Below the pieces are notes generated by a model. It was not told the DNA's origin and searched no databases. It saw only the letters and a list, made by a program, of their open reading frames with translations. The translations under genes and the position numbers were made by a program. A stretch of 64,000 nt of DNA from contig NC_066585.1 of NCBI RefSeq assembly GCF_024323335.1, positions 533,090,582 to 533,154,581 of the forward strand. The letters run 5' to 3'. Shown here one piece after another: positions 45,747-57,366 of the stretch (position 1 is the first letter of the stretch; each line of letters starts with the position of its first letter). The stretch comes from Lathyrus oleraceus (lineage: Eukaryota > Streptophyta > Magnoliopsida > Fabales > Fabaceae).

Positions 45747-47267
45747 TCAAGCTTGATTAACACGGGGACCTAAATCCTCCAAGATCAGAATACCTGACCT
45801 CACAAGGTCTTGAACCTTCATCTTCAGCTGAAAGCAGCTATCCACATCATGACCAGGAGCACCCGAGTGATACACACAATGCTGTTCAGGCCTATACCAC
45901 CACCGAGGGTTGACGGGTATGGGCGGCGGGTCTCTGGGAGTAATCAAGTTCCGCTCTAACAGAGTGGGATACAGTTCGGCGTAGGACATGGGGATTGGAT
46001 CAAAAATGATCTCCTTCCTCCCATTACTTGTACCAGCTTGATTATCAATGGGAGGCTGGTAAGCCTGCTGTTGAGGATGACGTTGTGGACGCTGATGCTG
46101 TCGAGCTGGTCTTCTCTGTTGTTGTTGAGTTACTGGGATAGTCACAGCAGCGACCTGACGATATGGTCCTCTGTTTGCACTCCTTCGACGGTGCACAGCA
46201 TTCGTTTCATTCTCTCCCCTTTTGGGTGCCCCAGAGAATGGCTTCTTAGAATTTGAAGAGTTTGAAAAGCCAGAATCTTGTATCCTTCCTGCTTTGATAA
46301 GGCTTTCAGTTCTCTCCCCACAGACAACAACATCAGAAAAGCTGCTGAACGGGCAACTTCCCAAGCGATCCATGAACACACCTTGCAAGGTCCCAATGAA
46401 CATGTCAGTCAGCTCTCTCTCCAACATCGGAGGTTGCACTCTAGCGGCTAGCTCACGCCACCTCTGGGCATACTCTTTGAAACTTTCCTTATCTTTCTGA
46501 TACAAGCTCTGTAACTGAGTTCGGCTCGGCGCCATGTCCATGTTATGCTTGTATTGCCTCAGAAAGGCTTCACCCAAATTTCTCCAGCTTCTGACTGATT
46601 CTCGCTTCAGATCCATGTACCAGTCCAAAGATGCCCCAGATAGACTATCTTGGAAAAAGTACATCCACATCTTTTCATCGTCAGTGTAAGCAGATATCTT
46701 CCTGAAGTAAGCCTGCACGTGGGTGCGAGGACAGGAGGTACCGTTGTACTTGTCGAATGAGGGTGCCTTGAACTTGTAGGGGATCTTCAACCCTTCCACC
46801 AGACCCATGTCGGTCACATCAAACCCAAGTGAGTTCTGACACTCCATGGATTGGATTTTCTCAGCAAGAGCATCCACTTTACGATCCCTATCCTCCATTC
46901 TGACCACTTCATCTTCTTCACTCAGCAACGTGAACAAGTCCTCTTGTTGGTTGACAAACGGAGCTGGATGACGAATCGGAGCCCGGGTAGTTCTGACATT
47001 GACCTCTGCAGCAAGAGGCTGTCTATTGATTCTGATGCCCCCCAACTCATCAACCCCATCAAAGTTACTGGCGGGAGCGGCAACAGCAACATTATCATCC
47101 ACAGGAACACCCACTGGTGAAGCACGGTTGGCAGTTGGAATCACAACTTCCTGTCTCTGGGCTAAGGCACGCAGCTCCTCTTGCCCCTGAACGACCCCTT
47201 GCATCATGTTCATGAACTGGGCCATGTTCGCCCTCATCTCAGCTAGCTCGGTCTGAACCTGATCCAT
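45747..47267 (-). CDS. gag: Ogre/Tat gag polyprotein, uninterrupted
   Basis: A 506-codon open frame starts at ATG 47267, about 1.1 kb after the LTR, and ends at TAA 45747. Residues 1-45 form a likely coiled coil rich in Met, Gln and Glu. The retrotransposon gag domain is at about 170-300 (YFRKISAYTDDEKMWMYFFQ ... LYQKDKESFKEYAQRWRELA). A Gln/Arg-rich linker follows at about 375-410. A CX2HX5HX4C finger (CVYHSGAPGHDVDSC) is at about 464-478, the Tat variant of the zinc knuckle. It should package element RNA into particles. It is the only long element frame in the window without a stop, in a copy that lacks pol. In related elements the frame continues into protease; here it stops after GPRVNQA. 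Confidence 0.9.
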   Translation of the reverse strand: MDQVQTELAEMRANMAQFMNMMQGVVQGQEELRALAQRQEVVIPTANRASPVGVPVDDNVAVAAPASNFDGVDELGGIRINRQPLAAEVNVRTTRAPIRHPAPFVNQQEDLFTLLSEEDEVVRMEDRDRKVDALAEKIQSMECQNSLGFDVTDMGLVEGLKIPYKFKAPSFDKYNGTSCPRTHVQAYFRKISAYTDDEKMWMYFFQDSLSGASLDWYMDLKRESVRSWRNLGEAFLRQYKHNMDMAPSRTQLQSLYQKDKESFKEYAQRWRELAARVQPPMLERELTDMFIGTLQGVFMDRLGSCPFSSFSDVVVCGERTESLIKAGRIQDSGFSNSSNSKKPFSGAPKRGENETNAVHRRRSANRGPYRQVAAVTIPVTQQQQRRPARQHQRPQRHPQQQAYQPPIDNQAGTSNGRKEIIFDPIPMSYAELYPTLLERNLITPRDPPPIPVNPRWWYRPEQHCVYHSGAPGHDVDSCFQLKMKVQDLVRSGILILEDLGPRVNQA

Positions 47268-48337
47268 ACTTCTTCTGATGATTGAGTCTGGTCGCGGTGC
47301 GGACGGTGATCAACAATCCTGTCTCAGCCAAAACCCAAAGTGAGAAGTCACTCCCAAGCATGTCTGTAATGCAAGGATGATATGTGCATGATATGCATAT
47401 GATGCGAATGCTATTTTATCATGAATGATCCTGAAAAGAATATGCGTATGCGAGTTAACTTTTTCATGCATTACTATTTTTTTGGAAAATAAACATGCTA
47501 TGATGCAGATGATGCAACATGACTGGTCAGGCTGTGCATCTGAGGAACCATCTGAAACCTCAAAGTCATCTGAGGAGCTGGCATCTGAACCCATGTCTGG
47601 AGAACTGAGTCGCCATCTGAGCGAGTACCCTCAAATTCAGCCCAGGGATCCGAAATAAACGGAACCCTCCGATCAATACCAGGATCAAACCTCCGGCGTC
47701 CAGAAATAACGATCCATAAATCCGACTCAGGATCATCAACACAGCATCACTGTCAGAAACTGTACTTGCAGGAATCAAACCCTCCCCTCACAGGTGAATT
47801 CTAACAAGGTCATCCTAAGGCGGACAAAGGTGTCAACAATCGGGCAAAGATACTCAACGGGTTTTCCCTCTCGGGTGTGCCGTTGTAGCTCTCTTAAGAT
47901 CGCCTAAACCAAAGATCCGGGAAAGAACGGTCACCGAAGTCAACAGCCCATAAGAGATAATCCGACCTAAGCGGAATAACTCCACCCGGAAGGACTCTCT
48001 CAAATGAACCTCGTCCGGCTGTGGTGACATGTCTCCTCATCATGTCGTACAACATGTGAAGATACATGAGACCACACTAATCCTAGGTGTATACTCAGGC
48101 CTGGGTATTGGGCCTCACTCAGGACACCCACCCCAAAACAGAGGAACCACCTGCACAGGAGACAGCTCAATGACAGTATGATGCATGCAAACATAAATGC
48201 AAACAATAAATGCAAACAATAAATAACATGAATGCAATAAGTCAAACAGCAAACAGCAACCAAAACCCTATCCTAGAGAGCGCTAGGAGAGACTCGCTTA
48301 GGGAAGATGGACCAGCAAGAGGTCAACTTCTCTATAA
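47268..48337 (-). mobile_element. Ogre leader between PBS and gag
   Basis: About 1.07 kb of untranslated leader with repeated ATG(C/A)ATG-rich stretches (near 47370-47520). No conserved ORF was found, in particular no counterpart of the extra 5' ORF known from Ogre elements. Confidence 0.7.
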
Positions 48338-48355
48338 TCCCCAGCAGAGTCGCCA
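48338..48355 (-). promoter_or_regulatory. Primer-binding site of Ogre element
   Basis: On the minus strand TGGCGACTCTGCTGGGGA lies 2 nt after the LTR end TGCGACA. It resembles the Arg-tRNA-type site described for Ogre/Tat elements. The tRNA match was not computed. Confidence 0.75.
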
Positions 48356-48357
48356 GC

Positions 48358-51300
48358 TGTCGCATTACGCGAAAAACCGACGGGAAAAGAAGAACAATAG
48401 AGCCGCCACCGTGCGTTATTTATCCCAAAAGAGGGAAAGGAAACGCTCGAAGTAAACCTAGGAAAGGACATGGTCTCGCGACCAAAGAGGATGGGTTCGG
48501 GAGTCGGTTATGCGAAGGGAAGGTATTAGCACCCCTACGCATCCGTAGTACTCTACGGGATCCACGCACAGAAGGAAGGAAAATTGGTTGCTAAACACTG
48601 CTCAAACACACACACACTGGCTGAAAGAGACAAAAGAGACTGACTGAAACTGACTCGGCAGGACATCGTATCCTGGGCCTACTTAGTCTATCAGGCATAG
48701 ACATCAGAGTCGAAGTAGTTCGGACTGGGGAGACGACACATGCTCGCTAGGATGTCGCATCCTACGCATACGTATCTTCTCGGCCGAGAGAAGAATCAGA
48801 GCATTCGTAGCTCGACTGACACGCACACAAACACAACAAGACAAAGGCAAACGTGGAGCCCGAATGCCAATCACTGGACTTACATCAGCATCCGAACCAG
48901 AAAACACACACAGGAAACCAACTGCCAATCGCTGGACTTATGTCGGACTCCAACCAGAACACACACAAGGGTGGAAAAAGAAAAAGGGCGAAAAAAGAAA
49001 AAGGGCGAAAAAAGAAAAAGGGCGAAAAAAGAAAAAGGGCGCCCGGAGAGATCAGCTCAATCTCCTTCCTACATACTTCATCTGGTATGAAGATCAGGGC
49101 GATGTAGTTCCCCTACACAGGGAAAAAGGACTAGCTTAACCAGATAACAGAGGGAGACACAACACTAGGGAGACTACGACTCGAGCCTAGATGTTGTCAT
49201 GCAAAGTCAACCCTAAGTTAAGGTTTCTAGCTAAATGGCACGAGGGCCAACCTATCCTAGACAAGGCTTGCACAGGAAGCAAGGGTCTCGATTGCAACTA
49301 GGGCAAGAGAAAGGGGAGGTCTCAATCGCAACGAGGGCGAGAGAAAAGAAATAGTGTTAGTTGTTAGTCAAACTCGACAAGACATCGCATCTCGTGCCTA
49401 CGTATCTCATCTGGACATGAGAATCAGAGTTGCCGTAGTTCGGCTACGGAGGGACAAAGGTCTCGATTGCAACTAGGGCAAGAGAAAGGGAAAGTCTCGA
49501 TCGCAACGAGGGCGAGAGAAAGGAAAAGTCTCGATCGCAACGAGGGCGAGAGAAAGGAAAAGTCTCGATCGCAACGAGGGCGAGAGAAAGGATCGCAACG
49601 AGGGCAAAAGCAAACAAGGATTAGTCTAAACTAAACCTAACTTGCACAGGAAGCAAGTCAAACAAACATACAAGTACAGATAGCACACACTATACACAAG
49701 CAAGTGGCTCGACCAAGGGTTAGGTTTTAATCGAGGGGTCATGTCAACCTCAACAAACAAACCTCTGGAATGGGGTGAGTGTTGCTCTTAACCTTGCCAT
49801 TGAGGGGCTAAGGTGAAGCAGATGAAAGGAGATGAGGGGTGTGCCTCATTGCTTCTATCCCTGGCCTGGGAGAGCATTTGACAAGAATGTGTGGGTTCAG
49901 AAAGTGGGAACCCTTCTACACATTTGATTGACTCGATTGATCTTGGGTTTTGATCTCAATGCTACAACCATGTAATGGGAGCAAGGAGAAGACTCACTGA
50001 ATAGTAGGGGATAGGTTACTTATCCCTTTGATCTACCAATTGCCTTACTTGAAGGACTTTTCCTGCTTGGGACAAATTTAAACACACACAAGCATCGCCT
50101 CTTAAGGAGGACTTCAGACAGTTGCCTGGCCAAGTAACAGGCCAGGTCTTCCAGACTACATGAAGAACAAGGAATTATACCTCAAAGCAAATTGCTAAAT
50201 AGCAAAGCAAAGCAAGTTCAAAGAACTTAAGCAACTAAGGGTACCTGAAATAGTCCAACTAATCAGTACACAGTTTCAACAATTTAAATCAGAAGGAAAT
50301 GAATCAACAGTTAACAATAAACAGAAATGCAAAAGCACAAGACCCAACTCATATGAGTCATACCACCTACAAAACAAAGGTTAGCACATGATATATAATC
50401 AAGCTCAATCAAATTGGCAAAGTTTTCTTTGAGGCATTATTGCTTAACCTGAAACAAATGAACTCAACATAAGCCAAGAGACCACTAGGGCAAGCCTAGG
50501 GTCAAAAATAAATGATAAAGTCAAAACAGCAAATGAAAGTCAACCAAAATCAAGTTTGAACAATCAAGAAGTAAACTCAATTGGTCCCACATTCATATCA
50601 TGCATCATCATGATTTCATAAGCAAAGGAAGTCAAAGCATGGCAAATGAGGGCATACAAAAGTCAACAGCAAGACTTGCATCAAAAGTCAACTCAAACAT
50701 TTTCAAAAATCACCAAATAATTCATGATCAATCCTAACACCTAGCATGGTAAGCATGTAAAATTTCATCACAATTGGACAAGTGGAAGGCAGTCAATGAA
50801 AATCATGAAGTCAAAGCAAATTTGAATATGCTCAATGAAGTCAACAGAAAGACTTAGCTCAAAACCAAACATAGTCAATTCCAAAAAATTATCAAATAAT
50901 TCAGGGTCAATCACAATCCATAGCATGGCATGCATATAAAATTTCAGCTCAATTGGATCATGGGAAGATGGTTAATTAAAATCAGGAAGTCAACACAATT
51001 TCAAGTAAGCACAAAGAAGTCAACAAAACATGTGTCATCTTCAAAAAATCATAACAAAATGAAAACAGATGAGAAATGGATGGGATCAACACCAATGCAA
51101 AGCTCAAGATGTCTAGTATGCACATACGAAATTTCATGATCATACAACAAGGCATGAGGATTTCCCAAATGAAATGGCAAGAGGTGTCACATAAAGTCAA
51201 CAATTGACTAGGCAGGGAAGAAAATTCACAAACAAATGGGAAATTGCACAATTAAATCCAGGAAAAATCACACATCAACTAGACATATAAGAGATGGCTC

Positions 51301-53957
51301 ATGCAAAATTTCACATTATTTGAGGGCCAGGAAGTATGTCAACAAAAATCATGAACTTGCATAAAAATGGTGTGACACAAATTGTCACACCCTACTTCAA
51401 AAATTTATATCTAACAAACCACAAATGATAAATGCACAAACTCTACATCAAAACAAAGGTGAATGAGTGTAGATTAACCACAAAAAATTTCAGGGTCATT
51501 GAATGCAACATGATCATTTCACAAAAGGATTGGCAAAAGGTATCAAATAAGCATACATGACAATAAACCTCATACCATTTATAATCCAGCCAACCAAAAA
51601 TTCAATAAAAATCATGATAAAATACTAGACATTCAACAGGTCATAATGCAAAAAATCCCATGATTTTTGGAGTTGAAATGAATGAGAAATGGATTTTAGA
51701 AGTGAAGTAACAAATTGGAATAACATGAGCAAGATAACATGGAAGGATAAGTCAACCATGGTTGACCGGTGGCAATTCAGTAAATACGCGCGTTACTCAA
51801 CCAAACGCTGCGTTTCAGGCCACGAAATGGAATGTTCTGATTGGCCAGTTTTCAATGAAACAGTAACTTATGCAGAAAATTCAAAACAGCCACCAATCAT
51901 GTTTCATGTTTCTGGGCAAGTGATTAGGGTTTTGGCAGCAACAGCATGTGTTCATCCTCATGCAAGCAACATCATGGCAAACAAATTTCACACAGAAACG
52001 CACAAAGAGCATGGCAATGCAACAGTAAATCCATCATGCAAACAGAACAAACAAACAGCCAAAAGCAATCAAAATTTCTGGGCAAACTTAGGGTTCATGA
52101 ACAACAATAACAACTTCATCATTGGAAGAACAAATTTCCCAGTTCTTTGAATCAAGCATACCATTCGAATCAGTGAACCAAACACAAGCACAATCCAAAC
52201 ATGGTTTTCAGTGAATCATCATCATCAAGGTAAATCGACCAAGAACAAGTTTGAGCATAAAAATGTAAATTCAGATTTCTCATGCATATCTTAATCATTT
52301 CATGTGATACAAGTTACAATGAACTCAGCATACTAAACTCTATCTAACACAGGGCATGGATTAGAGAAAAGAGAGATTCGAAAATTTACTTGTTCTTGAA
52401 GAAATTTGGAACTCAGTTGCTATTTGGCCAGGATAAGCTCGAACAGATGAAGATTTGTGCTTCCAATGGTGAATAGTGAAGATGCTTTGACTCAATGTAT
52501 CTTGTTTTTGCTCAAACCACGATTTGCCATGGATGGATATGTTGAAGCACAGTCCAGCAAAGCTCCTCACAGTTGAAGAATGATGATTGAAATGAACTTA
52601 AAATGATGCTTAGGTGTTTAAACAAACATGCTTGCTCGTGGTCCTCTTAGGGTTTTGACAGATTTTGAGAAATGCAAGAAAATGGATTTTGGAGAGCAAG
52701 TGTTTTTCTGAGTGTTTGCAGCTGCTAGTAGGGTTAGAATTTTGCTGAAAATGTCTTTATATTCATCTGTTTAAGCTTGGTTCATGACATGCTAAACTTG
52801 TTTTGCTTAAATGAACCAAAATGCAAAATTGCTAATTTTGCACCAAAGGCCAATGGAGTGTGCAAGTTCTGGCCGAGTTGGGCTTGCAAACAAGTCTCAA
52901 ATAACAATTAAAACAATTTCCAAATGGCCACTTGTGCTGAAAAGCCTTAATTCAAAAAGTCAATATTTGGTCATACTTGAATTTAAATGAGACAAGTCAA
53001 AAAATGCCATTTTGATTGGCAAGGTTTTGGTACATGAAATTTATATTTTTGGAAAGAGGAGATGAAATGTGGTTTGTAGGGAAAAAAACCCCACCAAAAT
53101 TGGCCTTATGGTTCATGAGATATGGCTTGTTGAAGTTCACAAATTTTTGAAATTGAATTGATCATATCTTGACAACCATACATGGGATTTGGGTGTTCTT
53201 GGACTTTTTGAAAATGGGAGAACAAGATCTTCAACTTTCATGTTGGGCAAAAATTCATTTGAAGCTTGTATCATGATGTAAGTTTAAGATCAAGAAGTTT
53301 CCATTTTTGGCAGTTGAAATTACAGGTCCACTTTCTATTTTGGGAAATTTCTGATTTTCTTCAAATTCTTCCATGATGAGGTTTGGCATGATACATGAGG
53401 CTTGTATGGACATGAATGAGCTCCTTCAAATCAATTCCATCCATCAAATCACTGATTAAATCCACAGTTGACCAAGTTTGACTTTTCTAGGGTTTTGCTT
53501 AACTGAAGCACCTTCTGATGAATTCCAAACCCTAATTCCTTGATATCTTGATTCCAAATGATGTCTCAAGATATATGAACCCTTGATGATTGATCATGGT
53601 GCCCAAATTCTGCAAGAATGGCCACCATCCACTGCAAACGACTGACTTTGACTTTCTAGGGTTCCTGACTGACTGTGCATGAACTGATGACTTCTGAGCC
53701 TCCAATCTCTGACTTAAACACTTCAAATGGACCTCTAAGTCATGTGAACTTGTTGGACAAACCTTAGGGCCTTGGCTCCTTGAGAAACACCCTTGCTTGC
53801 TTGGTTGACTGATCTCCTGATCAGTTTGACCTAATTCTTGACTTGCTTGCTCTTGGGGCAACTGGGGACAATGCAATGCTATGCAATGGATCATGATATG
53901 CTATGACCTAATATGAGATGGTATGTACAATGATAGGTGCAAATTTGAGGTGCTACA
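48358..53957 (-). mobile_element. Ogre 5' LTR (5600 bp)
   Basis: Direct repeat of 35227-40805. The 21-bp length difference is mostly the fourth copy of the 17-bp repeat at 48973-49041. The remainder is single-base runs near 50884, 51402 and 53083. A possible TATA box lies on the minus strand at 52756-52761. The element start TGTAGCACC is at 53957. Confidence 0.95.
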
Positions 53958-53962
53958 CTTGC
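53958..53962 (+). repeat. Target-site duplication CTTGC, right
   Basis: Identical to 35222-35226, directly after the LTR edge GGTGCTACA. Confidence 0.95.
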
Positions 53963-54629
53963 GTGGCTTTTTTGTTCTATCTCTGAATCTATCACAAAAT
54001 CAATTCTTTAGATTCACACTGCTTATGGAGTTTGGATGAATCTTTGCACACTCTTCACTCAGAGCGATGTTTTTCGTATTTCTGACATTTAGGAAGATGT
54101 ATATCAATTCATGCAAGGTACTCTTTCTGTGTCTGATTACTTCACTCAACTGAAGGTTTACTGGGATGAATTGGAATCTTATCGACCGGTCTTGCCTTGT
54201 TCTTGCACCATTCCATGTATGTGCGAAGATGTTACTTCTATCCAGAAACATCGTGATTAAGATTATGTAATCCGTTTCTTGAAAGGCCTGAATGAAAAGT
54301 TTTCTTCATCAAAGTCTCGGATCATGATGATGACACCTTTTCTAGATATTGATCATGCTTTCTCTATTATGATTCAACAAGAACGCGGACTCACTTCTCT
54401 ATCTTCTCTTGATTTGCCTTCTGATGACACCATTGCTCCTACTGCTATATCTCAGGTTAACTCCACTCAAAACAATGGTGGAAACAGATATTGGAACCCT
54501 AATTCCAAAGGCAGAACTTCTTCCTCACGCCATAACAAGGCATGCACACATTGTGGCCGCACTAGTCACACGGTTGAAACATGCTTTGTTAAGCATGGTT
54601 ATCCACCAGGTTTCAAGAACAAGCCATAA
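53963..54629 (+). pseudogene. Ale/Ivana-like gag, part 2
   Basis: Continues the gag frame cut at 35226. Blocks are AYGVWMNLCTLFTQSD, YFTQLKVYWDELESYRPVLP, VIRFLKGLNEKFSSSKSRIM and a zinc knuckle CTHCGRTSHTVETC (CX2CX4HX4C, intact) near 54541-54582. The frame ends at TAA 54629. TAG codons near 54009 and 54090 and a stop or frameshift near 54258 interrupt it, so it was already dead or died independently of the Ogre insertion. Confidence 0.8.
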
Positions 54630-55414
54630 GCTACTTCCTCTGCCAACCATATTTCGGACAATCCTTCAGCTGGTTCAACAAATACTGATTTTGGTTTCAC
54701 GTAGGAGTAGTACAAAGGCATCTTAGAGCTTCTTCAACAGCCAACACCCAACCCTACCACTAATTCTGTCACTAGCACACCTTTGGCTATGAACACAAAC
54801 TCTACTCTTAAAGCCAGTAAGCACTTAACCTCTTAGATTCTTGACACAGATGCTACAGGCCATATCACATTTCACCTTGATTCCTTTACCATACACAAAA
54901 CCATTAAACCTATTCATGTCACTTTACATAATGGTGCCCACATTGTTGCTTCCATATCTGGTAGCATTGCCCCCACTCCCTCTCTTATCATCCATAATAC
55001 TCTTTATATTCTAACCTTTAATGTCAATCTAATCTTTGTAGCAAAACTTATTAATGATCTTAATTGTCATTTATCGTTTTTTGCTAATACTTTCCATATT
55101 CTGCAGAACACCTCCAAGAGACTGATTGGTATAGCTAATCTTCACAAAGGTATTTACCTCCTTGGATCCTCTAGGAATACCTCTATTTGTAATTCTGTTG
55201 ATAGTAATTCATATGCCCTTTGGCATTACAAGTTAGGACACCTATCTGATATAGGATTAAAAGTTGTTTCTAGATTTTTTTCCTTTCATTACTTGTAAGT
55301 CTAATTTAGCACCCTGTGACTCATGCCATAATGCAAAACAAAAGAGGATTTCTTTTCCCTCTAGTCATATTCATACTAATTCATCTTTTGATTTGTTACA
55401 TGCAGATCTATGGG
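54630..55414 (+). pseudogene. Ale/Ivana-like protease and integrase start
   Basis: At 54833 a TAG precedes ILDTDATGHITF, the aspartic protease motif with DTGAT changed to DTDAT. GSSRNTS and then ALWHYKLGHLS (zinc-finger histidines, near 55217) follow. The remaining zinc-finger part is near 55314-55345 (CDSCHNAKQKR), and the frame ends at DLLHADLW. The element is cut at 55414 by the next LTR, and reverse transcriptase is absent. Confidence 0.7.
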
Positions 55415-56191
55415 TGTAATACCTCAAAATTTGTCCCCCTCATTCATGCATTCATTTTTAGGTCATTTAACATTTCATATTGCATTTCATCATGTCAATC
55501 GGAATTAGATCCAAGAAGCTTGAATATCATCGAAGACACTTTGTGGGTTCTATCTGGGTGATCAGTCAACACAAGGGAATGGCTTGAGATACTTCCAACA
55601 TGTTCAAATGGAGTCTATTCATCAGTCAAAACATTAATCTTGAAGGAGCAAAAGTTTGTACATGAGCTGTCATGCTCGCTAGGCGAGCAGAATGGGTCGC
55701 CCAACGAGTCCCAAGAAAAGCCACCAGAATCACCTACGCTCAGAGGAATTTCTTGAACTGTCATGCTCGCTAGGCGAAGCCCACGCGTTTCGGAAAAAAA
55801 AACGAAAAAGAAAATAAATAAATAAATAAATAAAAATATATAACAGAAAAATCTTGGACTTGGACCTCTCTCTTTTGAGCCCACAAAGTCACAAAAATCA
55901 GGTAATAAATTCTAGACTTCCATCTCCCAAAAAACCCTAGGAAAAAGATAGTGAGAGAAGAGCTAACAGAGTTCAGAGCAACCTCCAGAGACTGAAGGGA
56001 ACTCATCTGCAAAGAACCAATTCCATCTCATATAAACCCTCAGATTGCTTTGCAAACCCAACCGGGCAATTCAATTTCATTCGATCTCTCCAATCAGGTT
56101 TGCCCTATTTCCACTACTTTATACTTTCAACCTGAAATTTTTGATACCCTTTTAATGCATTTGTTTGACAAGAGGTTTAGGCCTCCTACCC
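55415..56191 (+). mobile_element. Gypsy LTR, part 1
   Basis: Starts TGTAATACCTCAAAATTTG at the abrupt end of copia integrase codons. The start resembles the Ogre LTR start (TGTAGCACCTCAAATTTG). It contains two GCTCGCTAGGCGA palindromes (55674-55688, 55765-55778) and an AAAT microsatellite (55816-55845). It is split at 56191 by the Angela element and continues at 63678. The element type beyond gypsy/Tat-like is uncertain. Confidence 0.6.
56187..56191 (+). repeat. Target-site duplication TACCC, left
   Basis: Matches 63673-63677. Confidence 0.95.
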
Positions 56192-57067
56192 TGTTGGTGT
56201 AAGCCCTAGAGGCCAATACTTTTTGGTACTTGTATCGAATTATTTATTAATAATAAAAGGCATTTTCTTTATTACGTTTGTTTAATAAAGTCCCTAGAAT
56301 AGCTAGTCCGTTTAATGTATTAAGTGTGACTTAATCATGAGAACACATTAAACATAAGGACACTATTCTTAAAGTATCCGTAGTCGAGCTTTAGTGTGAA
56401 GTGGGATAACATTAAAGCATTAAGACTATTATGTTTGTAGACTGATGATCACATCTCATGGATCATGGATAAAGAGTTATCAAGTCTTAAACATAGGTAT
56501 GAATATTAGGAGTAATATTTATACCGGATTTACCCGCTATGAGAATACTATATAGAAAGTTATGCAAAGTGTCATAAGTTATTCTCATGGTGATAATGGT
56601 GTATACCACTCTTCGACCTGAAACCACTATGGACCCTAGATGTGGAGTCGAGTGCTTTATTGCTGATCCAACATTGTCCGTAACTGGATAACCATAAAGA
56701 CAGTTGATGGGTACTCCACAAAGCATGCTGAGGGACATGAGTGACCTAGATGGAATTTTCCCATCCTGCATAACAGGATAAATGTCTATGGGCCCAATAT
56801 TGAACTGGACAAGGATGACACGGTCTATGCCTTGTGTTCAATATAGACATAAGGGCAAAAGGGTAATTATACACATAAGTATTATCACAGAAAGGTTTTG
56901 TCAGATCACATGACATTTTCGTGTCTTGGGTAGCAGTGATGTGTTGCTAGATACTGCTCACTGTTTATTATGTTAAATGTGTGATTTAATATAATTGCCA
57001 ACGTCATGAAAACCTACAGGGTCACACACAAAGGACGGATTGATGAGAGATAGAGTAACTAAGGAAT

Positions 57068-57156
57068 ACCGTAAGGTACGGTGCCCTTAAGTGAATTATA
57101 GAACATCGTAAGGTACGGTGTACTTGAGTAGAATACGAAATATGGTAAGGTACCAT
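57068..57156 (+). promoter_or_regulatory. Three spaced palindromes in Angela U3
   Basis: ACCGTA-AGG-TACGGT (57068-57082), a half-matched ATCGTA-AGG-TACGGT (57105-57119) and ATGGTA-AGG-TACCAT (57142-57156), spaced 37 bp and mostly followed by CTT(A/G)AGT. They are about 100-180 bp upstream of the TATA box. They may be binding sites; the factor is unknown. The same set is in the 3' LTR at about 63125-63213. Confidence 0.6.
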
Positions 57157-57208
57157 GGGCTTAAGTGACTTTGGGCATATTATAAGATATGGGCCAAAAT
57201 ACACTTAA

Positions 57209-57233
57209 GTGGGCTTTTTAGCTTGAAGCCCAC
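57209..57233 (+). promoter_or_regulatory. Hairpin next to Angela TATA box
   Basis: GTGGGCTT...AAGCCCAC, an 8-bp perfect inverted repeat, 11 bp before TATAAATA. It is kept in all three Angela LTR copies, with small changes in the 3' LTR. Confidence 0.6.
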
Positions 57234-57244
57234 ACAAGTGGTTC

Positions 57245-57252
57245 TATAAATA
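57245..57252 (+). promoter_or_regulatory. TATA box of Angela 5' LTR
   Basis: TATAAATA, repeated at 63301-63308 in the 3' LTR. Confidence 0.65.
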
Positions 57253-57295
57253 GAACCCTTGTGCAGAAGCTTTGATGGCGGTTGCATTATTTTCG

Positions 57296-57299
<4 letters not shown>

Positions 57300-57360
<61 letters not shown>

Positions 57361-57366
57361 TCTCTC
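57300..57366 (+). repeat. (TC)n microsatellite in Angela LTR
   Basis: About 33 TC units with one CC interruption, 50 bp downstream of the TATA box. Confidence 0.95.

Larger units (their letters stand above)
35227..53957 (-). mobile_element. Ogre/Tat gypsy element, pol-deleted (18.7 kb)
   Basis: A complete insertion in minus orientation: 5' LTR 48358-53957, internal 40806-48357 (7552 bp), 3' LTR 35227-40805, target duplication CTTGC. LTR ends are TGTAGCACC...TGCGACA. Huge LTRs, the gag type and the integrase tail identify the Tat/Ogre lineage. The internal part keeps the primer-binding site, full gag, a scrap of the protease-RT spacer, an integrase tail, a long 3' untranslated region and the polypurine tract. 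Reverse transcriptase, RNase H and the integrase core are missing. The extra ORF that Ogre proper has upstream of gag was not seen in the roughly 1.1-kb leader. Confidence 0.95.

Noticed and set aside
45747..47267. Possible host gene
   Set aside because: Gag domain, Tat-type CX2HX5HX4C finger and position just inside a paired-LTR element show that it is element gag.
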